Shown here: positions 8,973 to 16,856 of the stretch, in pieces | How the letters are laid out: every line of letters starts with the position of its first letter | How positions within the stretch are numbered: the first letter of the stretch is position 1 | DNA from: Brevibacillus centrosporus | GTDB taxonomy: Bacteria; Bacillota; Bacilli; Brevibacillales; Brevibacillaceae | Direction of reading: 5' to 3' | Assembly (NCBI RefSeq): GCF_003710815.1 | Contig: NZ_RHHP01000017.1 | Coordinates: forward strand, 38,488 to 102,487 | Length of the DNA: 64,000 nucleotides | Position numbers and translations under genes: made by a program | The notes under the pieces: generated by a model | The model's database searches: none | What the model saw: the letters and a program-made list of their open reading frames with translations, nothing else | Told to the model about the DNA's origin: nothing

Positions 8973-9932
8973 ATGACACAAGCACTGCTCGGAACAAGCG
9001 AGATAAACCAGATTTGCTTTGTCGTAAAGGACATTGAAAAAGCGGCTGGGGCTTTTGCCACTCTGCTCGGAATTGAGAAGCCGAACTGGTTTTTGACAGG
9101 TACACAGGAAATTTCTCAAATCGTTTACAACGGAGTACCAACTCCTGCACGCAATAAGCTGATCTTCATCAACACACCATCCGTACAGATCGAGCTGATC
9201 GAGCCAGATCAGGAGCCAAGCACCATGCGTGACTTCCTGAACCAACAGGAAGGTATCCACCATGTAGCTGTAAATACGGACGATATGAAAAAGCAGCTGG
9301 CACTTCTCGGCGAAAACGGCTATGGCGTCATTCAAACCGGCGAATTCACTGCGAGCAAAGGACGTTATGCCTACGTAAATACTGTTCCTGCCTGCAAAAC
9401 GATGGTAGAGCTGTTGGAGCGCGATGAGCCACAGCCGATTCCTCCTGTAAAACCAAGAACAGCAGACGATCCACAGCCTCTTCTGGGCACCGACACGTTG
9501 ACGCAGATCGCGGTTGTCGTAAAAGATCTGGATGAAGCAGCTGAAGCGTACTGCGCGCTTTTGGGCATAGAAAAGCCGACCGTGCTGAAAGAAGGCGACA
9601 GCAAAATCACACAAGTCGTTTACCGTGGCGAGCCTACTGAGGCGAAAGCTCGCTTCCTGTTCATCAAGACCCCGATGATCGAGATTGAGCTGATCGAGCC
9701 AGGCGATTCCCCAAGCACCTGGAAGGAACACCTCGAGACAAAAGGCGAGGGTGTCCATCATATTTCCTTCCACGTGAAAAACATGGATGAGAAAATTGCC
9801 ATCCTGGAGGAAAAAGGATATCCTGTGATTCAAAAGGGGAACTTCTTTAACGGTACAGGTCGCTATGCTTACATGGATACGACTTCTGACTACCATGTCA
9901 TTATCGAGCTGTTGGAAAAGTTCGAAGCGTAA
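8973..9932 (+). CDS. Tandem VOC (glyoxalase-fold) protein, internal duplication
   Basis: A 319-residue protein made of two similar halves, about 1-150 and 165-319. Each opens with LLGT-x-x-x-x-QI and VVKD, has a TPxxxIELIEP strand, a G-(I/V)-HH strand and ends in ELLE. Each half resembles methylmalonyl-CoA epimerase-type VOC modules, with HH and the final E retained but the first ligand position occupied by Gln (INQICF, LTQIAV). It may be an isomerase, epimerase or lyase for a pathway intermediate. GGGGGGAAAA precedes the ATG. It lies between the diol dehydrogenase and the IclR regulator. Confidence 0.8.
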   Translation: MTQALLGTSEINQICFVVKDIEKAAGAFATLLGIEKPNWFLTGTQEISQIVYNGVPTPARNKLIFINTPSVQIELIEPDQEPSTMRDFLNQQEGIHHVAVNTDDMKKQLALLGENGYGVIQTGEFTASKGRYAYVNTVPACKTMVELLERDEPQPIPPVKPRTADDPQPLLGTDTLTQIAVVVKDLDEAAEAYCALLGIEKPTVLKEGDSKITQVVYRGEPTEAKARFLFIKTPMIEIELIEPGDSPSTWKEHLETKGEGVHHISFHVKNMDEKIAILEEKGYPVIQKGNFFNGTGRYAYMDTTSDYHVIIELLEKFEA

Positions 9933-9990
9933 GTGGAGTAAATGGTAGGTGGGACGGATGCCGCAGGTTCCAGAAAGGAGAGACAAGACG

Positions 9991-10788
9991 TTGGCAAAAG
10001 AAGAAAAAGATCGGTACAGTTCCAGCTCCCTTGTTAGGGGATTGGAAATATTACGGCTATTCAGAGCAGAGCAACCAACGCTTTCTCTTGTGGAGATTGC
10101 AGGCCAATTGGGGATTAGCCGGACGGCACCGTTTCGGTTATTGTTTACACTCCAGTCTCTCGGCTATTTAAAGCAAAATGAAGATACAAAACGTTACGAA
10201 TTGACCCCAAAAGTGCTGGAGCTCGGATTTGCTTACCTGAACACGCTGCAGATTACCGAAGTGGCGAGGCCGTTTCTGGAGAAGCTGCGCGACGAGACGG
10301 GTGGCTCGTCTCACATCGGCATTCTGGATGATACGGCTGTCGTGTTTGTAGCGGTTCAGCAGGCGAGAGGTCCTTCCACCGTCAGTGTGTCGGTCGGCTC
10401 ACGTCTGCCAGCTCATGCGACGGCGGTCGGCAAAATTCTTTTGGCCTTTCAGCCGCGAGAGCAGTGGGAAGAGCTTCTTCTACTGTCTGACCTCCAGTCG
10501 TATACGAAAGATACGAAGACCATGATGACATCGATCCTCAAAGAGCTGGACGTCGTTCGCAGGCAAGGCTATTCGGTCAGCAGCGGTGAGTTTGAGGTTG
10601 GAATCCGTTCGGTATCTGCCCCGATTTTTGATGAGTCAGGCCGTGCAGTCGCCGCTGTGAGTGTAGCTGCCCATGAATCGTTATTACCGATGGAGCGTGT
10701 GGAACAATACGTACTGCCGGCGATTTGCGAATCCGCTGAAAAGCTCTCTGCTTTTTACGGCTATCGGCAGCCACAAAGGAGGGTATGA
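9991..10788 (+). CDS. IclR-family transcriptional regulator (first copy)
   Basis: A 265-residue regulator with an N-terminal winged helix (LSLVEIAGQLGISRTAPFR) and a C-terminal effector-binding domain (SHIGILDDTAVVFVAV, then RLPAHATAVGK). The start is TTG 9991, for two reasons: AAAGGAGAG at 9974-9982 is 8 bases upstream, and the second IclR gene at 17747 begins with the same KDRY...RGLEIL register. Upstream GTG and ATG codons (9949, 9958) are open but less likely. IclR proteins typically sense the aromatic substrate and act as activator or repressor of the adjacent cluster. It probably binds the shared promoter element described at 11759, 15341 and 18666. Confidence 0.92.
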   Translation: MAKEEKDRYSSSSLVRGLEILRLFRAEQPTLSLVEIAGQLGISRTAPFRLLFTLQSLGYLKQNEDTKRYELTPKVLELGFAYLNTLQITEVARPFLEKLRDETGGSSHIGILDDTAVVFVAVQQARGPSTVSVSVGSRLPAHATAVGKILLAFQPREQWEELLLLSDLQSYTKDTKTMMTSILKELDVVRRQGYSVSSGEFEVGIRSVSAPIFDESGRAVAAVSVAAHESLLPMERVEQYVLPAICESAEKLSAFYGYRQPQRRV

Positions 10789-10789
10789 G

Positions 10790-11608
10790 TTGTCCTTACA
10801 AACAGAATGGATTCATTTTGAGCAAGACGGCGTGAAGCACCGCCTGTACACGTCCCGGCTGGCGCGCGCGAAAACGCCTCTGCCTGTGGTCATCGTCATT
10901 CAGGAGATCTGGGGGACAGATGCCCATATCCGGGACTTGACGGATCGCTTTGCAAAGGCAGGGTATTTGGCCGTAGCGCCTGACCTGTTTGCGGTAGAGG
11001 GAAAACGCCCGGAGACCTTGACGGAGGAGCGCATCGAGCAAGTGAAGGCTTTTCTCGAAACGCTGCCGCCGCCGGCTTGGCACGACGCGCAGGCGAGGGA
11101 AGCGGCACTGGAGCAGCAGCCGCCAAAAGCACGCGAAGAGCTGCGCGCTACATACGCGGATGTGTTTGCCCATCTGAAGCTATTCCCGCAGCTGCTGGAG
11201 AAGCTGAAGGCAGCGGTGAGCTTCCTCGAGGGCTACGCGCTTTCCAAAGGGCAAAAAATCGCCTCTACGGGCTATTGCATGGGTGGAGCTCTCTCACTGC
11301 AGCTGGCATCCTCTGTGCCGAACCTGGCAGGCTCTGTGGTCTACTACGGACATCTGCTGAACAAAGAACAGGTAGCGACGATTGAGTGCCCGGTTCTCGG
11401 ATTCTTTGGCGAGCTGGATGCGAAGATCAATGCCCACTTGCCTGAGTTCGTCAGCGCGATGAAAGAGGCGGACAAGTCTTTCACCTATGAAGTATATGAG
11501 GGAGCGCATCACGCTTTCTTCAACGATACGCGCGGAGCTTACCATGTGAAAGCTTCCCGTGACGCATGGGAAAAGACATTGGCTTTTTTCAAGCAAGTAT
11601 TGGTATAA
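10790..11608 (+). CDS. Dienelactone hydrolase family protein
   Basis: A 272-residue alpha/beta hydrolase of the dienelactone hydrolase family. Counted from TTG 10790, the nucleophile is C163 in STGYCMGGALS, with D210 (GELD) and H240 or H241 (GAHHAFFND) completing the Cys-Asp-His triad, plus E39 (VIQEIWG) typical of the family. AAAGGAGGG at 10776-10783 lies inside the end of the IclR gene, and the start is one base after its stop, so the two are translationally coupled. It hydrolyses lactones or esters in aromatic degradation. The absence of an obvious chlorocatechol pathway leaves the true substrate open. Confidence 0.9.
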   Translation: MSLQTEWIHFEQDGVKHRLYTSRLARAKTPLPVVIVIQEIWGTDAHIRDLTDRFAKAGYLAVAPDLFAVEGKRPETLTEERIEQVKAFLETLPPPAWHDAQAREAALEQQPPKAREELRATYADVFAHLKLFPQLLEKLKAAVSFLEGYALSKGQKIASTGYCMGGALSLQLASSVPNLAGSVVYYGHLLNKEQVATIECPVLGFFGELDAKINAHLPEFVSAMKEADKSFTYEVYEGAHHAFFNDTRGAYHVKASRDAWEKTLAFFKQVLV

Positions 11609-11616
11609 AAAAACGC

Positions 11617-11665
11617 AACCCCTATCTCTTCGAGCGAATATGGCTCAGGAGATGGGGGTTTTTTT
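11617..11665 (+). terminator. Rho-independent terminator after dienelactone hydrolase
   Basis: The stem AACCCCTATCTC pairs with GAGATGGGGGTT (one wobble) and is followed by seven T. It ends the long catabolic transcript. Confidence 0.9.
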
Positions 11666-11727
11666 ACTTTCAATAACTTTTCGTTTATTAGTAAATAATT
11701 TTGTGACTTTTTCAACGGTTTTCAATA

Positions 11728-11756
11728 TTGACAATTATATAACCTGGACATTATAT
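11728..11756 (+). promoter_or_regulatory. SigA-type promoter for the ABC importer operon
   Basis: TTGACA at 11728-11733, a 17-base spacer and TTATAT at 11751-11756. It lies 63 bases before the binding-protein start. Confidence 0.7.
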
Positions 11757-11758
11757 TT

Positions 11759-11779
11759 AAATAGCAAAACCACGTTTTT
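11759..11779 (+). promoter_or_regulatory. Candidate IclR operator at the importer promoter
   Basis: AAATAGC is followed by the inverted repeat AAAAC-CAC-GTTTT at 11766-11778, directly after the -10 box. It resembles the elements at 15341 and 18666. Assignment to IclR is inference from position and from the two IclR genes nearby. Confidence 0.5.
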
Positions 11780-11818
11780 CATGTAAAACACTAGTAATTA
11801 ATTTCCAGGGGGTTGCGT

Positions 11819-12853
11819 ATGAGAAAAAACATGGGAAAACTGGCAATGATTTTGGGCCTAGCGGTTGGATTGACAGCCTGTGGGTCAGGGCAATCTGCCC
11901 AACCATCTTCAGGAGCAGCATCTGGCGGACAAGCCGCAGCGGGAGGAAATCAGCCGGTAGAAATCAGATTAGGCGGCGGTTTTTCGTCTGAGGAGCCGTT
12001 GTGGCTGATGCAGGTCAATCCGGAATTAACACCACACCAAGGGAAGAGCTACACCCTGAACATCACCCAGTTCCGTGCCAATGCCGACCGACTGAACGCT
12101 TACCAGGCCAATCAGATCGACATCGCATCGATCGGTCAAGGCGCTACGCTAGTCGCAGCTTCCCAAGGCATTCCGCTCAAGGTAATTGCCTCTGTAATTA
12201 AAGAGACTCCTGGCAAGGGCTTTAATACCCCGTTCATGGCTTTGAAGGATTCAGGAATCAACAGCATGGCGGATGTAAAAGGAAAGGTAATCGGAATTCC
12301 TGATTTTAAATCCCCGACAGACATGTGGGCACGCGCCGCGATTCGCTCCGCAGGGATGGACCCGGATAAGGACGTGAAATATGCGATTATTCCGATTCCT
12401 TCGATGGCAGAAGCGGTGAAGTCCAAGAAGATCGACATCGGGATGTTCCCGCAGCCATTTGGAGCAACCGCTCTGAAAGCGGGAGAATTTAAAGAAGTGT
12501 TCAATGCAAAGACTGGCGTGCAAGCAGATGAGGACTTTTTGTCGATGTTTGTGAACCCAGAGTTTTTGAAAAACAACGAGCAAGCCGTGAAAGACTTCCT
12601 CAGTGATTACGTGGCTGCACTGAAGTACTACAACGAAAATGGAACAGAAGCTCGTAAATTGTTGATCGAAAAACAAAAAGTCAAAGCGGATCCAGAGATT
12701 TATATCAATCTGACAGACAACAACCGTTCTACAGACGGAAAAGTGGATCCGGAAGGCTGGAAAGCGGTACAAGACATTTTGTTGCAGGAAAAATGGCTGG
12801 ACAAGCCAGTTGATCTGAATACGATCATCGACATGTCCTATTTGCCACAATAG
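11819..12853 (+). CDS. ABC transporter substrate-binding lipoprotein, SsuA/TauA/NrtA type
   Basis: A 344-residue lipoprotein. The signal peptide ends in the lipobox LTAC with C21 as the lipidated residue, followed by a Ser/Gly/Ala/Gln-rich linker to about residue 45. The mature part has the type II periplasmic-binding fold of the nitrate/sulfonate/taurine family (DIASIGQGATLVAASQGIPL and VIGIPDFKSPTDMWARAA segments). AGGGGG at 11807-11812 places the ATG at 11819. It captures the substrate for the ATPase and two permeases downstream. In this context the ligand may be an aromatic acid or sulfonate; the sequence does not say which. Confidence 0.9.
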   Translation: MRKNMGKLAMILGLAVGLTACGSGQSAQPSSGAASGGQAAAGGNQPVEIRLGGGFSSEEPLWLMQVNPELTPHQGKSYTLNITQFRANADRLNAYQANQIDIASIGQGATLVAASQGIPLKVIASVIKETPGKGFNTPFMALKDSGINSMADVKGKVIGIPDFKSPTDMWARAAIRSAGMDPDKDVKYAIIPIPSMAEAVKSKKIDIGMFPQPFGATALKAGEFKEVFNAKTGVQADEDFLSMFVNPEFLKNNEQAVKDFLSDYVAALKYYNENGTEARKLLIEKQKVKADPEIYINLTDNNRSTDGKVDPEGWKAVQDILLQEKWLDKPVDLNTIIDMSYLPQ

Positions 12854-12886
12854 GCAAGCACCACCCAAAGCCTATTTCGTGAAGTG

Positions 12887-12916
12887 GCGGTCCCTATGTC
12901 CCGATATAGGGGCCGC
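12887..12916 (+). other. Intercistronic hairpin between binding protein and ATPase genes
   Basis: GCGGTCCCTAT pairs with ATAGGGGCCGC. No T-run follows, so it is probably an mRNA-stabilising or attenuating element that keeps binding-protein output above that of the membrane components. Confidence 0.6.
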
Positions 12917-12963
12917 TTCTATATGGTTGTACGACAAAAAAACACAGCGAAGGAGAAGTTGTC

Positions 12964-13758
12964 ATGTCAACACAGACACCCGCTATTGATATCGAGAAGC
13001 TGCGCAAGGTATACACACGAGGCAAAGAAGAGGTCACGGCGATTCAGGAGATCAGCCTGCAAATTCCAGAAGGCAAATTTGTCAGTATCGTAGGACCCAG
13101 CGGATGCGGAAAAAGTACCTTTTTGCACATCGTGGGCGGGTTCATTCCGAAGTCTACGGGGACTGTCCGCATTCGCGGCAAGGAAGTAGACAAGCCGGGT
13201 CCGGACCGGGGAATGATGTTTCAGGAATCAGCTTTGTTCCCTTGGAAAAACGTCTACGACAACGTGGCATGGGGACTCGAGGTTCAGGGAGTGGAAAAGG
13301 CCAAGCGGGATGAAATCGTGGAGCATTACCTCAAGCTGGTCCACCTGTGGGACTTCCGCAACAATCTTCCGTCCGAGCTGTCTGGCGGGATGAAGCAGCG
13401 TATCTCCCTCGCGCGTGTCCTTGCTTTCAATCCAGACGTTCTGCTGATGGATGAGCCGTTTGGGGCACTCGACGCCCAGACACGTGAAAAGATGCAGGTA
13501 GAGCTGCAGCGCATTTGGCAGGAATCGAACAAAAGCGTGATGTTCGTCACGCATGATATCGATGAAGCTGTCTTTTTGAGTGACATCGTAGTCGTTTTCA
13601 GCGGTCGTCCTGCCGTCATTAAAGAAATCATCGAAATTGACTTTGCGCGACCTCGTCAGCTCGATGTTCACAAAACGCAGGAGTTCATGGATATTCGCAA
13701 CCACATTTGGGACTTGCTCCATCAAGAACACAGCAAGAGTGGAGAGGATGAATTTTAA
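12964..13758 (+). CDS. ABC transporter ATP-binding protein, SsuB/TauB type
   Basis: A 264-residue ATPase with Walker A GPSGCGKST (about 45-53), Q-loop MFQESALFPW, signature LSGGMKQR, Walker B VLLMDEP and switch histidine in FVTHDIDEAVFL. It energises the importer with the binding protein upstream and the permeases at 13758 and 14526. GGAGAAGTTGTC precedes the ATG. Its stop overlaps the next start by one base (TAATG), which indicates coupled translation. Confidence 0.95.
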   Translation: MSTQTPAIDIEKLRKVYTRGKEEVTAIQEISLQIPEGKFVSIVGPSGCGKSTFLHIVGGFIPKSTGTVRIRGKEVDKPGPDRGMMFQESALFPWKNVYDNVAWGLEVQGVEKAKRDEIVEHYLKLVHLWDFRNNLPSELSGGMKQRISLARVLAFNPDVLLMDEPFGALDAQTREKMQVELQRIWQESNKSVMFVTHDIDEAVFLSDIVVVFSGRPAVIKEIIEIDFARPRQLDVHKTQEFMDIRNHIWDLLHQEHSKSGEDEF

Positions 13759-14519
13759 TGGATAAACGCCTTCATAAAATAGCCTTGATCGAAGTCGTTG
13801 TTCTCCTGGTCTTGTGGCAGCTGCTTGCCATGCTGCAGTGGATTCCCGAGTATTTGTCCAGTCCTGCCGTGATTGGCAAAGAGCTGCTTGCCATGGTCAT
13901 GAGCGGGGATCTGTTCTCCAATGCGGCAGCCAGTCTCTATCGCTCGCTGCTCGGATTTTTGCTGGTGGCCGTCGTGGGGATTGTGCTCGGGATCGCTGCT
14001 GGTTACTTTAAGCCGATCGGAGTATTCTTCACACCGATCGTGGATGTCTTGAACCCGGTACCGAAGATCGCGTTACTGCCCATCCTGATGGTTTGGTTCG
14101 GTATTTCCGATACCACGCGGGTTCTGCTCATCTTTTTGACAGCCTTTTTCCCTTGTTTTATCGCGACTCAGGACGGCGTACACGGAGTGAAGCAAGTTTA
14201 CGTCTGGGCTGCGCAAAACATGGGAGCAAGCCGCATACAAATCTTGTGGAAGATCATTCTGCCTGCTGCGCTACCCAAGATATTTGACGGGCTGCGCGTT
14301 TCCCTCGGTTTAACCTTCGTCATGCTGTTTTCCTCCGAAATGATTGGATCCTCCAACGGATTGGGACTGGGCTTTATGATTTTGACTGCTGATATGGCGG
14401 GTCGAACTGATTTGATGTTTGTATCCATCTTCGTCATTGCTTTGCTGGGCTTTTTGTTTGACCGCATTTTATTGGCTGTCCGCGCACGTTTGCTCTGGTG
14501 GTCGGAGAACAGGGGGTAG
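13758..14519 (+). CDS. ABC transporter permease, SsuC/TauC type (first)
   Basis: A 253-residue inner-membrane protein with about six hydrophobic segments and the EAA coupling loop as AAQNMGASRIQILWKIILPA, which contacts the ATPase. It starts on the last base of the ATPase stop codon. Together with the next gene it would form a heterodimeric channel, whereas many SsuC-type systems use one permease as a homodimer. Confidence 0.93.
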   Translation: MDKRLHKIALIEVVVLLVLWQLLAMLQWIPEYLSSPAVIGKELLAMVMSGDLFSNAAASLYRSLLGFLLVAVVGIVLGIAAGYFKPIGVFFTPIVDVLNPVPKIALLPILMVWFGISDTTRVLLIFLTAFFPCFIATQDGVHGVKQVYVWAAQNMGASRIQILWKIILPAALPKIFDGLRVSLGLTFVMLFSSEMIGSSNGLGLGFMILTADMAGRTDLMFVSIFVIALLGFLFDRILLAVRARLLWWSENRG

Positions 14520-14525
14520 AGAGAT

Positions 14526-15275
14526 ATGAAAAAAGGCTGGAATATCATCGTTCAATACCAATCACTGATCTGGATCGTCGTGGCATGGGAAATCATTGCC
14601 TTTATGCAAGTCATGCCGGAGCGCCTGTTTCCCTCTCTCGGCAAGGTCGTGGTAGTCGCAATCGATCTGATTTCGTCCGGCATGCTGATGGAAAACCTGC
14701 CGACGACACTGTTTCGGGTATTCGCCGGATTTGCGCTGGCAGCGGTAGTCGGTGTACCGCTCGGGCTTTTGATGAGCCGTTCGGCCAAGCTCAATGATGT
14801 GATGCAGCCGATGTTTTCCCTCGGATATCCGATCCCGCGTGTGGCTCTGTACCCGATCCTCGTGTTTATTCTCGGCCTTGGCTCGGCGTCGAAGGTTTCC
14901 CTGATCTTCATTGAATGTCTGTTTCCGATCGTGCTCAATACCTACTATGGAGCGACCCGCGTCGGCAAGATCTATCTGTGGGCAGGGCAAAACATGGGAG
15001 CGAGCAGCAGCCAGATTTTCTGGCGCATCCTGTTGCCTGCGACGATGCCGACTATTTTTACGGGACTCAAAATCGCTCTTCCACTCGCATTTATTATCGC
15101 CGTTCTGACAGAGATGATCGGTTCGACCGTTGGAATGGGATATCTGCTCAGCTACATGTCGGCCTCTCTGATGCAGGAAAAGGTACTGGCCTGTGTGCTG
15201 TTGATTACGCTGGTCGGGTATTTGCTCAACCTGCTGCTACAGGTGATTCAGAGAAAATACGTATTTTGGCAGTAG
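14526..15275 (+). CDS. ABC transporter permease, SsuC/TauC type (second)
   Basis: A 249-residue permease, a diverged relative of the preceding one, with the same EAA loop as AGQNMGASSSQIFWRILLPA. AGGGGG just upstream gives the start. Two non-identical permeases in one operon indicate a heterodimeric transporter. No terminator is visible between this gene and the cupin promoter. Confidence 0.93.
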   Translation: MKKGWNIIVQYQSLIWIVVAWEIIAFMQVMPERLFPSLGKVVVVAIDLISSGMLMENLPTTLFRVFAGFALAAVVGVPLGLLMSRSAKLNDVMQPMFSLGYPIPRVALYPILVFILGLGSASKVSLIFIECLFPIVLNTYYGATRVGKIYLWAGQNMGASSSQIFWRILLPATMPTIFTGLKIALPLAFIIAVLTEMIGSTVGMGYLLSYMSASLMQEKVLACVLLITLVGYLLNLLLQVIQRKYVFWQ

Positions 15276-15305
15276 TTTCATACAATTATCTCACACTTTC
15301 GAATA

Positions 15306-15334
15306 TTGACTTTTGATAAAATCGGCCGTATAAT
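15306..15334 (+). promoter_or_regulatory. Strong SigA promoter for the cupin operon
   Basis: TTGACT at 15306-15311, a 17-base spacer and consensus TATAAT at 15329-15334. Confidence 0.85.
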
Positions 15335-15340
15335 AATTTT

Positions 15341-15360
15341 AAATACAAAACATTGTTTTT
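15341..15360 (+). promoter_or_regulatory. Candidate IclR operator at the cupin promoter
   Basis: AAATACAAAACAT overlaps the perfect inverted repeat AAAACA-T-TGTTTT at 15347-15359, six bases after the -10 box. The first 13 bases recur exactly at 18666-18678. Repressor binding here would block the start site; the protein assignment is inferred. Confidence 0.55.
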
Positions 15361-15390
15361 TATATAAAACAAAACAGGGAGGCATTACCC

Positions 15391-15933
15391 ATGAGTGAAC
15401 AAAACATCACTATTGAAGAATTTGAACAAAAGTTCGTAGCGCGTCTGGAAACTAGAAAGCTTGACTACAATGCACTCTCTTTCCAAGAGCAAGTAAGCCC
15501 AGCATACCGTCGTGCACAATGTCGTTATGTAGGTACTGGCGGCGTAGCTACAACTGACAGCAACGTAATCCAAGCAGGCAACTTCACACTGAGCAACATG
15601 TATCTGCCAGTAGGCGCTGAAGGTCCTCTGCACCTGCACAGCGACGTAGAAGAAGTATTCTTCGTGATCAAAGGGAAAATCGTAGCATTGGTTCAATTGG
15701 GCGACACTGTTCATGAAATTCCACTTGGCGAGCGCGATTGCATCTGGTCTCCTCCAGGCTACTACCGCGGTGTTCGCAACGTAGGTGACGAAGAAGCGAT
15801 CATGGCTGTTATGCTGGGCGCTCCAAAACCACAAATCCCTACTTATCCAGAAGGCAGCGACCTGGAAGCCATCCGCGTAGAGCGCGCAAAAGCAAAAGCA
15901 GCAGCAGCAGCTGCAGCTGAAGAGCAAAAATAA
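15391..15933 (+). CDS. Cupin-domain protein with an altered metal site
   Basis: A 180-residue single cupin. Motif 1 is GPLHLHSDVEEVFFVIKG, with two His and a Glu ligand. Motif 2 is PPGYYRGVRNVG, where the expected third His is Arg. The C-terminus, about 160-180, is a charged Ala/Lys-rich tail. Cupins in aromatic clusters act as dioxygenases, isomerases or substrate-binding proteins; losing the third His may alter metal binding. It sits behind a consensus promoter and good RBS (CAGGGAGG), so strong expression is expected. It leads the unit with the hydrolase, aspartate dehydrogenase and second IclR gene. Confidence 0.85.
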   Translation: MSEQNITIEEFEQKFVARLETRKLDYNALSFQEQVSPAYRRAQCRYVGTGGVATTDSNVIQAGNFTLSNMYLPVGAEGPLHLHSDVEEVFFVIKGKIVALVQLGDTVHEIPLGERDCIWSPPGYYRGVRNVGDEEAIMAVMLGAPKPQIPTYPEGSDLEAIRVERAKAKAAAAAAAEEQK

Positions 15934-15946
15934 GAGCGAACTGTAT

Positions 15947-16017
15947 GGGGGCCTGCCACCACAGGCTCCCTCCTATACAGCGAAAGGACCGGCATTTACA
16001 GCACAGCCGGGTCTTTT
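15947..16017 (+). terminator. Double hairpin after the cupin gene
   Basis: The first stem is GGGGGCCTG/CAGGCTCCC (15947-15970). The second is AAAGGACCGGC/GCCGGGTCTTT with one mismatch (15983-16016), ending in TCTTTT. It is a probable terminator or attenuator that lets the cupin be made in excess of the genes behind it. Confidence 0.65.
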
Positions 16018-16052
16018 CATTTCTGGACGAAAATGATTGTTCGAGGTGATCG

Positions 16053-16856
16053 ATGATGCCATACGCACAAGTAGGAAACCTCTCCATTCACTACCGGACG
16101 GCAGGAGAAGGGGCACCGCTCATTTTACTGCACGGCTTGGGCAATAATTCTCAATCGTGGTCAAGACAGCTCGAAGGCTTGCAGGAGCATTTCCAAGTCA
16201 TTGCATGGGACACGCCCGGCTACGGAGACAGCTCCGATCCAGATCCGGAGTTCCGCACATTTGGCGAGCTGGCGGATATTTTGAAAGGCTTTATTGACTC
16301 TCTGGGCTTTAAAAAGATTTTCCTGCTCGGGCATTCGATGGGCAGTACGACCGCGATGGAGTTCTGTGCGAAGTATCCGGATTCCGTGGAAGCGCTGATT
16401 TTGGCGGCTAGCACACGCGGTGGACGGACAAATCCGGAGACGAACGAACGCAAGCTGCAAAACCGCATTCACAACGTGGAAACGTCACCCGAAAAGCTGG
16501 CTGAGCTGAGGACGCCAGACATGTTTTCCCCATACGCCAAGCCGGAAATGATTGCGGAGGCGAAGCGCATCATGTCGATGGTGAGGCCGCCGGGATACCG
16601 TTCCGTCGCCTATTCGCTTTATAATGCGGACCAGACAGAGCTGCTTTCTTCTATTAAAATGCCGACGATGCTCATTTGCGGAGAAGACGATAAAGTCACG
16701 CCTGTAGCAGAATCGCGCATTGTCGAGGAGAAAATTGCCGGCTCTACTCTGAAGCTCATCCCACAGGCTGGGCATTTGTGCTATTTTGAGCAACCGGAGG
16801 AATTCAACCGTCTCGTGCTTTCCTTCCTGCAGACATACAACAAGGGGGAAGCGTAA
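16053..16856 (+). CDS. Alpha/beta hydrolase, possible meta-cleavage product or enol-lactone hydrolase
   Basis: A 267-residue alpha/beta hydrolase. The nucleophile is S95 in LGHSMGS, the acid D212 or D213 in CGEDDKVTP and the base H241 in AGHLCYFEQPEEF. Such enzymes in aromatic clusters cleave the C-C bond of meta-cleavage products (BphD/MhpC) or hydrolyse enol-lactones. ATG 16053 and ATG 16056 are adjacent; GAGGTGAT at 16043-16050 slightly favours the second. The next gene begins right at its stop. It is the best candidate in the window for the step after extradiol cleavage. Confidence 0.85.
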   Translation: MMPYAQVGNLSIHYRTAGEGAPLILLHGLGNNSQSWSRQLEGLQEHFQVIAWDTPGYGDSSDPDPEFRTFGELADILKGFIDSLGFKKIFLLGHSMGSTTAMEFCAKYPDSVEALILAASTRGGRTNPETNERKLQNRIHNVETSPEKLAELRTPDMFSPYAKPEMIAEAKRIMSMVRPPGYRSVAYSLYNADQTELLSSIKMPTMLICGEDDKVTPVAESRIVEEKIAGSTLKLIPQAGHLCYFEQPEEFNRLVLSFLQTYNKGEA

